A stretch of DNA of 11,424 nucleotides from Podochytrium sp. JEL0797 (GCA_027596195.1 JADGJG010000882.1:1-11424); one strand, 5' to 3'; positions 1 to 8,526 are shown, numbered from the stretch's first letter. The notes: generated by a model not told the origin, from the sequence alone. Numbers and translations: made by a program.

Positions 1-3000
1 AAATTAACAAAGGCGACGACCCCGCCTACCTGACCCACCATTTTTTTTTTAATCAAGTTTTATATCCCTCCCAAAAAAAAAAAAAAAAAAACCCCCCCCC
101 CCCCCCCCCCCCCCCCGAAATACACAGAAAACACCATATTTATATACTAGCAACGAAGGCACGAGTGCACGCTATTGGACCCCCTGCATCGACAGTCCGC
201 AACAAAAAGCGAGTTGGACCCTGGACCTCTTGACCCCAACCTCTTTCACAACCCCCTCGCTCGCCAAACCGCAACGCAAAAAACGACAACCCGCAACCCA
301 AGAAATCATTGCACAAGCGAACGGATCCCTCGTGGAATGCTATCTGGACGCGGAAGAGGAAGGATGGAAAGTCACGCGATACGCGTTTGATGGATCCGTG
401 TGCGCGAGTTCGATTTTGGTGGCGGTTGGAGTGTTTGGGTATTATGGGTTTGGGCAGACGGTTTCTGCTGGGGCTGTGGCGGTCGAGGGGTCTGCCCCTG
501 TTGCGGGGGAGGGTGGTGGCGTCTCGGACGCGACGAAAGCGGTGGTCCCGGATGAGGACCAAAAGGGAGATCCTGAAAAGTCGGACGATGACGACGAGGA
601 GATGGAGGAAAAGCCAAAAGAGGGTGATTTGGCTGCTGAGGCGAAACCTGTGAATGGAGGTGGGGCCTCGGCGACTTCGGTGCGAGGCGTCAAGTGCGAA
701 GTCTTTTTCCCGGAAGGGCTCAAGGAGGATGTTCGAGTGACTGTGGAGTTTCTGTCGCAGGTATGTTGGTCCTGTTTGGTATTCATTTGGTCGTTTTGTC
801 TCATCGTTTCTTTTTGAATAAGGCGATGGGGTTTTACGAGCAGTTTACGGGAGTCGCGTATCCGTTTCCTTCCTACAAGATTATTTTTGTTCACGATGCC
901 ATCCTGCCTATTATTATTGGAGCTGGAATGGCTATTTTCAGGTGAGAGCTTTTTTTTGGCGTATTTTGCGACCAAAATGTAACCAATCCCCTGTCGATTC
1001 CACAGCACGCATCTGTTGTTGGATGAAGACGATATTGAAAATATCTACGAATCGCGGTTCCAGTTCTCTGCCGCTTTGGCGGCGCAGTGGTTCGGTCAAT
1101 ACGTGACGCATCGGCATTGGTGAGTGCTTCCCACGCCGACTCCCTCTTCTCGTTCCTCACTCACGCTTAACACTCTTTCAAAAAATAAATCAGGACCGAC
1201 ATGTGGCTCACCATGGGCCTCACCAACTACATGTCCTCCCTCTTCATGAAAAAGCTCCTCGGCACAAACGAATACCGCTACCGCCTCAGCGAGGACACGA
1301 AACGCGCGGCCGCCATGGACGTGAACCAATTACCCCTCTGTCCGGCCTTTTTAAACGACCAAGACGACACGGCCGCGCCCACAGACCCCATCGACGACCC
1401 GCTCTGTGCCAAATACTTTTACCCAACAGACGAGCCGAACACGACGCGCACGCAGTTTCTGAACCTCAAGGCGCCGTTGGTGATTGGGATGCTGGATCAG
1501 CGGCTTGGGAGGGGCAATTTGGTCAAGGTTGTGAACAAGATTATGATTGCGACCATGAGTGGGGAGTTGGACAATGGCATCAGTACAAATCATTGGTTCA
1601 AGGTGTGTCGCAAGATTAGCGCGAGTGCTGAGTTGAAGAGTTTTGCGGATCAGTGGATTTTTGGGAGTGGTGAGTTTTTGTGAATTTTTTTGTGGTTTTG
1701 GATGTTTTTCGTTGATTGTTTGGGAACAGGCTCGCCAAAGTTCACGTTGGCGTACAAGTTCAGTCGAAAGAAGCTTGTGGTTGAAGTGACGATTCGCCAG
1801 GTCAATACCAACAAGAATCACCCGACCGCGACCAAAAAGTTTACGGTAAATACAACTTTGCCTCTTGCCTTATCCGATTGTTTCTAACATCCCCCGGTTT
1901 CCCCTCCCACTCATCAGGGCCCGTTCATTGTGCGCGTACATGAACCCAAAGGAACCGCGTACTCGCACCAAATCTTCATCGACGAGATGGAGAAGGTGGT
2001 GGAAATCCCCTACCACACGAAATACAAGCGTGCGGGTCAGAAACTCAAAAAGCTCCAAAAACTGGGGATCATGGGAAGCAACGGCGCGTCGGGAAGCGGC
2101 GGTGCCGCGGCCTCAGCCGCCGCCGACGACGCCAACAACGACGATGACGATGAGTTTGGGCACGAGTTCCAATCTGCGGAACAGGTTGTTGCGGCTGCGG
2201 CACCTGTGAAGGATAAAGGCAAGCCCGACTTGGACCAGTTTGACCGTCGGTCGTTGGATTGGATTCGGTGGGACCCGGATGGCGATTGGTTGTGTTTGAA
2301 GGTGCATAATCAGTTGAGGAGTATGTGGGTCGAGCAGTTGGCGCGTGATATGGATGTGGTTGCGCAGCATGAGGCTGTGGTGCGGTTGGGCACGATGCCG
2401 GATGAGTTGAGTACGTTGGCTTTGCATCGCGTGTTGGTGGATCCGAGGCATTTTTATCGGTTGAGGATGGAGGCGGCGTTTTCGCTGGCCAAGGTTTGTG
2501 TCGTACCTTGTTGGCGTGTGTTGTGTTGATGGTGTTCTCATTTTTTGTTTTTAACGCAGTTGGGTTGCGATTCGGCCATCAAATCGCCGTTCAATCTTCT
2601 CGTCAAGGAGCTCACTGACAAGTATTGCTATGCGCGGGCCATGAATTCGGTCATGACGATTCCGAAACCAAATGACTTCTCGAACTTTCAGGAATATTTT
2701 GTCAAGAAGGTTGGAACGAAATTGATTCATCGACGCGCTTACGAGAGTTCTCATATTTCTTTTCACTGGACAGGCCGTTTGCACTGCGTTGGTGACTTAT
2801 CGCGACTCGGAAAACAAAGTCCCGTTTGCAAACAAACGTATGGTGCTCGATTTGCTGCGATTCAACGACAACAGTCAAAACCAGGTATGAGTGAGAGAGT
2901 GCGTTTAGATCAAACAAATTCGAGACCTGATTTTCTCTCTCCCCTCTCAGTTCTCGGACGGGTACTACATCTCCGCCATCATGAACGCCCTCTGCCACGC

Positions 3001-6000
3001 AACGATTCCGCAAAAATTCCGCGACCCGAAAGCCAAACCCAAGGAAGTGAACGCGTTCGCAACCGAGGGTGTGTTTGAGGAGCTCGAGTTTTTCGGGAGC
3101 GCGCCAGACGAGCCTGAGGATGTGGTTGATTTGGGAACCCCCGAGGACCGTGATTTGCTTGCGAATGCGAATTCGGAGGTGGACCGGTACCTGGCTCTCG
3201 ATCGGTTGAATGCGTCGCGTCATAATGTGGTGACGCAGACTTGTATTTATGTAAGTTTTTTGTTCTTTTGGGGGGGGTCAGAATTTTGTGGGACTGAATT
3301 TTTTTTCGGCAACAGTCCAAAATGAAGTGGATGTTGGCGGGCGTCTTGCCTGTCGATTTGTCCTTCTTTGTTCCATATGCAGGGTAAAGGATCGATCGCG
3401 TTTGACAGGTTGCGGAACCATTCTAACGAATCAATCCAGCCATGGCAACTTTTTCTCCGTTCGCCTAGCCGCCATCGACTCAATCCTGCTTCTCGACGGC
3501 CTGTTCACGGATGAAGTCACTCTATACCTGTTGCAAGTGATTGAACGTGACACTGATCGTCGCATCGCGTACCACACGGCCAAGGAGTTGTACAACTTTG
3601 TCGTGTTGTGCAAGAGTTTGAGTGCCGAGGAGCCCAAGGTCAAGAAACAGGGCTCGGGGGCGCCTCGACACAATTGGGTGTCGGTGCGGTCCAAGGTGTC
3701 CAAGAATGTCGAGTTTTCGAATTTGATTTGGAAGTTGTTGAGGTGAGCCAGAGGTGGTCGTGCGTGTAATTCTGTGGACTTTTTGACTGATTTGGCGTTT
3801 GTTTGTAGATCCGGAGAAGTGGATGCGCGCGTTCGGTCGTACTTGTTGAGGTTTTGCGAAATCATGTACAGACCCGTTGCGTTCCTTAGTGGACTTCCAA
3901 AACGCAAGATTGTCATCAAAATGCCATCTCTCAGTCTCAACGAGGTTGGTTTTGTTTTCAGAATTTTCGGCGAGGCGTATTTGTTGATTCGTGAGCACCA
4001 GATTGCCGACCCGATTCCTGCTCCTGCCCGATCTGCTCCAAGACAAGCGGCTCCAAGACCACCGCCAGTTCCCAAGAAGGAGGTGTTTGTCGAACCGTTT
4101 CCTCCTATGGACCCGCAATTTTTGGAAACCGGAAGGAACGTCATCAACAACCTACGGAACCATCCAAGTGCCGCCGCGTTCTTGCTTCCCGTCGACGAAT
4201 CTTTTGCGCCTCTCTATTTCTCGTTGATCAAAAAGCCGATGGACATCTCCACGTGTTCCAAGAAGCTGGAAGCCGGACACTACCGCAACAACCTCACCTT
4301 CCTCAGTGCGGACGTGTCCCTCATTTTCGCAAACTGCTACAAGTACAACACGGACGACTCTCCCGTGACAAAGCAGGCGCAGAAGCTCGAAAAGTTTTTC
4401 AACGAAGAGATTATGCCGCGCGCTTTCGTGCACGAGTTGACCATCCTGAGTACTGCCATTGACGTGGTCGAGGACATTTCCATCGGGACGCCAGCCGACA
4501 TGATGGACTTCACTCCTTCTCCTGTACCCCCGCCTCCCCTCAAACCTGTACATATTCCCATCAAGATCAAAACCAAACCGCTGGCGGAACCGGAGAAGCC
4601 TCCTTTCCGCCCGCTGCCCAAGTTGACCTTCTCCTTGCCCAAACCGGCTCCTCCTCCACCTGCGCCAATTCCAGTCGCCGTTCCTCCTTCAGCGAAAGCA
4701 GCTCCGCCTGCTCCGACACCTCATCTTCCGGTCGCGCCCATTCCAAAACACGCACCTCCTCCTCCCCCTCCTCCTGTTGCTCCCGTCGCTGCGGTACCCA
4801 AACACAAATTTCCGACATCCTCTTTCCCTGCTGCTGCGCCCAAAGCGCCCCCCCCTCCAGTTTCATCTCGCCCGCCTTCGTTTAAACCCGCCATTTCACC
4901 CGCCCCTCAACAACCCGCCGCCGCATCTCCAGCATCCCACGGACACGTTCTCAAACTCAAACACACCGAAACGGACCTGGCGCCGAAACGGAAGCTGGGC
5001 ACTATGTCTTCGTCGTCGTCCTCGTCGTCGCTGTCAACGACGGAATCTGCGCCCGTGCGGTTGAGTAGTGACGAGTACAAAAAGTGTAAAAAGATTGCGC
5101 GTCATTTGTTTGATCATCCAAAGGGAGAGTGGTTCCGTGCTCCGGTTCGTTCTTTTTTTTATGGGTTCTTTGTTTTGTTTACTTACGCGTTTGGAAATTA
5201 GGTTGATCCGATAGCGCTTGGTATCCCCACGTACTTTGACGTGATCAAAGAACCCATGGACTTGGACACGTTGCGAACGCTGCTTCTGAACGAGAAGATT
5301 GTGACTGTCAGTGACTTCCGACGCACGGCGGCACTCGTGTTCAAAAACGCCAGGGAGTTCAACCCTGCCGACACGCAAGTGCATCAGGACGCTCTTTACT
5401 TGTACGACATGTTAAAGGCTGAGATGAAGCAGTATTTCCCGAAGGACGGTCCCGGTGGTGGTGGAGGTGGGCACAGGAGCTCGGTGGGGCCTACTTCGCG
5501 TCCACCTGTGGGTCCTCAGCAGCCGGTTCGACAACACTTGCAACAGCAACCGATTGCTCCATCTCAACCCCTTCCGCTGTCACGGCCGATTCCGCCGTCG
5601 CAGCCGCTTCCACCTTCGCAACCGCTTCCACCGTCTCAGCCCATTCCGCCGTCTCAACCGTTGCCTTTGTCTTTGGTCTCGCCCGCTCCGTCTCCGTCGC
5701 TTGATACGTTCAGACCTGCTCAGGCCCAGGAGCCGTTGATCAAGAAAATCAAGATTAAGCACGAGGTCAGACCCGAACCGTTGCTTCCGGCTTTGCAAAA
5801 CACGGCGGCTCCGTATGTGCCTCCTCGTCCGGCGCCGATGGCTGCTCCTGGGCCTTCGGTGGTTGGTGCTTCTTCGTCGTCTTCTGGTGGTTCGGGGGAG
5901 AAAATGAAGAGGGATTCGGTTGCGGGGAAGCAGTGTAGCAAGATTTTGAAGAAGTTGCAGGTTTGGTTTCTTTTTTGTTTTGGCGGGCTTGAGACGCTCT

Positions 6001-6759
6001 CGTTTTTCTCACTCTTGGATATGCAGGCGAACAGTTTTGGTGCCATCTTTTTGGAACCGGTGGATCCCGTGAAGCTCAATATCCCAACATACACAAGCGT
6101 CATCAAGGAGCCAAGTAAGTTGTTTGTTTGTTGTGTTGATTTTCTTTCGGACATTGATTTTTTGGTCCCCAACCAGTGGATTTGGGCACCGTTCAAAAAA
6201 AGCTCGAGAAAGGGAAATATAGAACCCCTTCTGATTTCAGGAAAGACGTAAAGCTCATGTTGAGAAATTGCTTCACGTTCAATGTCGAAGGTACGTGATT
6301 TGCCGGTGTGAATGCTTGCACCCTCTAATTCTAACGTGACACACTTTTCCAACAGGGGATTGGGTGTTCAACCAAGGCAAAGGCTTGGAGTCTGTCTTCA
6401 ATAGGGAATGGAATAGCGTCGAGTGGGACATGCTTCCGATCCCGGGTCAAGTCCGCCCCGTGCGTCCCACGATCGAAAAAGTGCTCACCAAACTGCGCGA
6501 ACACCCGAGCGGGTTCATCTTTTTGGATCCTGTTGACCCAGCGATTCTGCCCGACTATTACCCACGCATTCGTCACCCGATTGACTTGAAGACGATGGGT
6601 GAGAAGGCGGCGCGCGACGAGTATCCCACGTTGGAGGCGTTTGAGAGGGATGTGCGGCTCATGTTTGCGAATTGTTTTTCGTACAATCAGAGAGAGAGTT
6701 TGGGGCACAATTCTGGGTTGGCGTTGCAAAAGTATTTTTCTCAGATTTTCAAAAAGTGA
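1..6759 (+). CDS. TAF2: TFIID subunit 2 (TAF2) with C-terminal tetra-bromodomain, 5' end outside window
   Basis: Subunit of the general transcription factor TFIID, which in known complexes contacts promoter DNA. Exons inferred from GT-AG sites and phase: 3-56 (tentative), 128-760, 823-941, 1006-1119, 1194-1669, 1730-1845, 1918-2493, 2560-2709, 2774-2884, 2951-3250, 3316-3383, 3440-3742, 3809-5144, 5202-5960, 6027-6114, 6177-6290, 6356-6759 (TGA). All junctions keep frame, giving about 1,888 residues from position 128; numbering below starts there. Recognition rests on collinear similarity to known TAF2: RYWTPCID (like WFPCVD), GAGMAIF then THLLL, LAAQWFGQYVT, LGTNEYR, GSPKFTLAYKFSRKK (like the GSFAFNRKR segment), LDWIRWDPDGDWL, RDMDVVAQHEAV, FYRLRMEAAFSLAK, ANKRMVLDLLRFNDN. 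The helical-repeat region continues to about 3900 and runs, within one exon, into the first of four bromodomains. Human TAF2 instead ends in a His/Lys-rich tail. The start codon and roughly the first 150-250 residues are missing. Confidence 0.93.
57..127 (+). repeat. Homopolymer pair A19-C25 in a probable TAF2 intron
   Basis: A run of 19 A (73-91) is followed directly by 25 C (92-116). A GT at 57-58 and an AG at 126-127 would bound a 71 nt intron, within the 56-74 nt range of the other TAF2 introns, and it joins frame 3-56 to the exon at 128 in phase 0. The joined upstream residues (INKGDDPAYLTHHFF) fit loosely where known TAF2s have INFSLDQPKGGLHF. The C-run would act as a pyrimidine tract. 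The donor (GTTTTA) is weak, and run lengths are prone to sequencing error. Confidence 0.6.
128..2340 (+). other. M1-aminopeptidase-like domain of TAF2, catalytically dead
   Basis: This stretch (with introns) encodes the part of TAF2 that resembles M1 metallopeptidases. Where active enzymes carry HELAH the sequence reads AALAA (residues 273-277), just before QWFG. The third zinc ligand (Glu in WLNEG) is Met in WLTMG, and the substrate-binding GAMEN motif is replaced by GAGMAIF (residues 244-250). Loss of all zinc ligands is normal for TAF2, so the fold is a scaffold. Two low-complexity inserts interrupt it: an Asp/Glu/Lys-rich one at about 518-631 and a Gly/Ala then Asn/Asp-rich one at about 2071-2160. 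Confidence 0.85.
3945..4001 (+). other. Candidate in-frame intron (57 nt) inside a TAF2 coding exon
   Basis: The stretch starts GTTGGT after GAG and ends CACCAG; it is 57 nt long, T-rich, free of stops and a multiple of three. Its length matches confirmed neighbours (56 and 57 nt), and a similar donor (AAG then GTTGGA) is used at 2710. If retained it encodes a hydrophobic 19-residue peptide in the middle of an otherwise polar, proline-rich linker, which favours removal. No clear CTAAC branch site is visible, so the call is tentative. Confidence 0.5.
4119..4418 (+). other. Bromodomain 1 of the TAF2 protein
   Basis: Encoded without an intron, in the same exon as the end of the TAF2 helical repeats. 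The ZA loop reads FLLPVD, then LIKKPMDISTCSKKLEAG, and the acetyl-lysine site reads ANCYKYNTDDS, with the canonical Asn (codon 4347-4349) and the upstream Tyr both present. Of the four copies this keeps the most canonical pocket. An anchoring Asn is expected to bind acetyl-lysine; no ligand can be read from sequence. Confidence 0.9.
4499..4930 (+). other. Proline/alanine-rich disordered linker between bromodomains 1 and 2
   Basis: About 140 residues made largely of Pro, Ala, Val, Ser and Lys, with PPPP runs and recurring AP/PK pairs, followed by a Ser-rich patch from TCG/TCC codon runs near 5007-5036. It has no recognisable fold and probably serves as a long flexible spacer letting bromodomain 1 move independently of 2. 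Confidence 0.75.
5064..5441 (+). other. Bromodomain 2 of the TAF2 protein
   Basis: Split by the intron at 5145-5201, exactly before the ZA-loop VDP. The motifs are FRAPVDPIALGIPTYFDVIK, EPMDLDTLR and FKNAREFNPADTQVHQDA. The acetyl-lysine Asn is kept (EFN), but the usual NCY is replaced by NAR, so Arg sits where bromodomains normally have Tyr. This suggests altered or weakened ligand preference. Confidence 0.9.
5559..5666 (+). repeat. Six tandem 18-nt units encoding a Pro-Ser-Gln-Pro-Leu-Pro hexapeptide
   Basis: The linker between bromodomains 2 and 3 contains six consecutive hexapeptides of consensus [P/L]-S-[Q/R]-P-[L/I]-P. Units differ mainly at synonymous positions (for example TCG/TCT/TCA for Ser and CAG/CAA for Gln), so the repeat is old enough to have diverged at DNA level while the peptide is kept. 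It lies in a longer Pro/Gln/Ser-rich disordered linker. Confidence 0.85.
5925..6420 (+). other. Bromodomain 3 of the TAF2 protein
   Basis: Spread over four exons with introns at 5961-6026, 6115-6176 and 6291-6355. The domain shows IFLEPVDPVKLNIPTYTSVI, KEPMDLGTVQKKLEKGKY and LRNCFTFNVEGDWVFNQG, the closest of the four to BET-type (PVDAVKLNLPDYY, PMDMGT) sequences. The acetyl-lysine Asn is present; Phe replaces the helper Tyr. The PMD methionine codon is split by the intron at 6115-6176. Confidence 0.9.
6463..6756 (+). other. Bromodomain 4, at the extreme C-terminus of TAF2
   Basis: Encoded in one exon and ending at the stop codon. It shows FIFLDPVDPAILPDYYPRIR, HPIDLKTMGEK (PID instead of PMD) and MFANCFSYNQRESLGHNSG, so the acetyl-lysine Asn is kept with Phe at the helper Tyr position. 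It follows bromodomain 3 after only about 14 residues, so domains 3 and 4 form a close tandem. Domains 1, 2 and 3 are far apart on flexible linkers. Confidence 0.9.
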
Positions 6760-6765
6760 AATAAA
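6760..6765 (+). terminator. Poly(A) signal AATAAA just after the TAF2 stop
   Basis: AATAAA begins one base after the TGA, so the 3' UTR of TAF2 is probably very short. The sequence downstream is A- and T-rich. Confidence 0.5.
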
Positions 6766-7580
6766 AAAGAATATTTTTCCCCAACCAAACAGATCGTGCT
6801 CACTTAAATGACCCTTTGAGAAATGAAAAAAACGGGAAAAAATGTGAATCCAAATTGTCTGGTCGACCCCTGTCAGTTGTCAAAACAAAACAACAAAACG
6901 CTCCCAGAACGGCTGCAGCTACCCAGAAACCGCGTCAGTCAGGCTGCTGCCGCGGCCGGCGAGCAGCGAATCAGTGACTTCAGAAGCGGAAGAAACTTAT
7001 TCATTCCTCGCCGCCCAAAACGGCGATACATGCTCGTCCCTCCGAGTCTGATCGACAACACAACATCACAGATGATTCCGCCAACAATAGATGTAATTGC
7101 CTCATGCCTGGCTCATATATTTAACATGCGCTTTTGTGCATGTCTGGTTGTCGAACGATATCTTCGAAAAAGAAACTCAAGACTTCTGCCGCCACGAGAC
7201 TCACTGCTACCGGTGAATTCACAGCTTCTCTCTGGATGGTGGCGCATCGGCTGTGAAGCTCTGCGATACGCGACGCGTTTAGCTATTTTTTTTATTTTAT
7301 TTTTTTTAAATTATCTTTTTACTCTATTGCTGGAGCAGCGGGCTGGGGCCACACGAAAGAGATTCTTTATAAGCACTTCATCTTTCGCCCTGCGCCCATC
7401 TTAACGCGATTCTCTCACCACACATATTCCGTAAAACGCGATTTTTGAGTTTTTGAAGATTGCAGCTTGAATTTTTTTTCGCAAACGACAAAGAGATTAT
7501 ATCATTTTAAGATTCGGCTGAAGTCGAGTTTCGCGGTTTGTGAGCGTGCGTGGTCAAAAAAAACAAAAAAAACACAACAA
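6766..7580. other. Intergenic region, about 815 nt, upstream of the nuclear-type protein gene
   Basis: I find no gene I can support here. It holds a plus-strand frame of 193 codons (6823-7404) with no recognisable domain and a T-rich tail. It also holds a GC-rich patch near 6945-6965, an 8-bp hairpin (7124-7143), an ACGCGT hexamer (7273-7278), a T-rich tract (about 7285-7320) and a TATA-like element (7368-7373). The second half is probably the promoter and 5' UTR of the gene starting at 7581. Confidence 0.55.
7273..7373 (+). promoter_or_regulatory. Promoter-like cluster: ACGCGT, T-tract and TTTATAAG
   Basis: ACGCGT (7273-7278) matches the MCB box bound by MBF in yeasts. A long T-rich tract follows (about 7285-7320), of the kind that disfavours nucleosomes. 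TTTATAAG (7366-7373) is TATA-like, about 210 nt before the ATG at 7581. The order suits a core promoter for the downstream gene, but each element is short and could occur by chance. Confidence 0.35.
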
Positions 7581-8331
7581 ATGGACCTCGCAACCACGGA
7601 GAAGGAGCACTCTTCGCGGCCAGACAAACACAAGAAGAAGCGGCGGCGCGATGCCTCGCCCAGCAGCTCATCGTCCAGCAGCAGTGAATCATCCGATTCT
7701 GAGGAGGAGCGCAAACGGCGGAAGCGCAAAGAAAAGAAGGCAAAGAAGGTGGGGTGATTCCCTCCCTCGCAAGGTCTTCTCTGTCCACTAAGACAATCGA
7801 AACCAGGACAAGAAGGACAAGAAGGAAAAGAAGGCACGCAAGAAGGACAAGAAGAAGAAGAAGGACAAGAAACCCGCCTGGGGCTCTCACGGAATCATCT
7901 CCAACACTGACATGTGGACAAAGGAAGCGGAATTCCGAGCCTGGCTCGTGGACATCAAAAACGTTAGCCCCGAAGACCGTGACTCCAAAAAGTACTTTGA
8001 CGACTTTGTCGAAGACTTCAACATGGGCATTCTTCCGCACGAAAAGTACTACAACATGGATGCGTGGGACAAGAAGCAGATCATGGCGCAGTATATGGCG
8101 GGAGGCGATGAGCCGCAACTCGAATTTGATTTCGCGCGTGATGAGCAAATGCAGAAGCAGCAGTTGAAGGCTTCCAAGGCTGTGACTCCTGTCATGACCA
8201 TGTCCACTGATGAGCTGCGTGAACTCAAAAAAGTGCAGGAGGAGCGGCTTCAGGTTGAGAGGATGAAGAAATTGGGATATGAACCGTCGAAATCGATGGG
8301 TATCAGATACGATAAGAAGATGTTGGATTAA
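7581..8331 (+). CDS. Lysine/serine-rich nuclear-type protein with an unnamed C-terminal domain
   Basis: Two exons, 7581-7748 and 7807-8331, separated by a 58-nt GT-AG intron; 230 residues. The first in-frame ATG is 7581; upstream in-frame sequence lacks ATG. Residues 15-56 are basic and Ser/Glu-rich (an eight-Ser run, then SSDSEEERKRRKRK), and residues 57-78 are DKK/EKK repeats, so nuclear import and a nucleic-acid or splicing-related setting are plausible. From residue 81 the sequence changes to a folded-looking domain: WGSHGIISNTDMWTKEAEFR, then AWLVDIKNVSPEDR, YFDDFVEDFNMGILPHEKYY and AWDKKQIMAQYM. The C-terminus is a charged helix ending GYEPSKSMGIRYDKKMLD. This looks like a conserved eukaryotic family, but I cannot name it and assign no function. 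AATAAA follows at 8345. Confidence 0.85.
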
Positions 8332-8526
8332 CAATGGATTGTGGAATAAAAGGAAACTTCTTGTTGCGAATTTGGTGGGGGGTGAAGATTAATATTCACA
8401 GATGCCGTGTTTGGGAATTACTGTACGTGTTAAATATAAAAGGTCCAACCCCCAAGCGGCATTTGAGCGTATAACTGCGTTTATGAGAGAAGACAATCTA
8501 TTCTCAAAATAAAATAAATCACCGTT
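8332..8526. other. Convergent intergenic spacer
   Basis: This 195-nt stretch separates two genes pointing at each other and should hold both 3' UTRs. I see plus-strand AATAAA copies but no clear minus-strand AATAAA. A TATAAAAG sequence lies at 8435-8442 with no coding frame after it. Confidence 0.6.
8345..8350 (+). terminator. Poly(A) signal AATAAA of the lysine-rich protein gene
   Basis: AATAAA lies 14 nt after the TAA stop. Two more overlapping copies occur at 8508-8518, next to the stop of the opposing gene, and could serve as alternative sites. Confidence 0.5.

Noticed and set aside
442..1008. Long minus-strand open frames opposite TAF2 (also 3431-4150, 5720-6352)
   Set aside because: They lie antisense to well-supported coding exons, have no recognisable domains and are explained by the codon composition of the sense strand.
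3945..3961. Apparent 17-nt GT...TTTTCAG mini-intron
   Set aside because: Too short for splicing and would break the frame; the 57-nt version ending at 4001 is the more reasonable candidate.
7507..8334. 275-codon minus-strand frame opposite the lysine-rich gene
   Set aside because: It mirrors the Lys/Ser codons of the sense gene as Leu/Phe runs and shows no family resemblance.
8441..8453. GGTCCAACCCC resembling a tRNA B box
   Set aside because: One mismatch to the consensus, no convincing A box upstream and no cloverleaf could be folded by eye.
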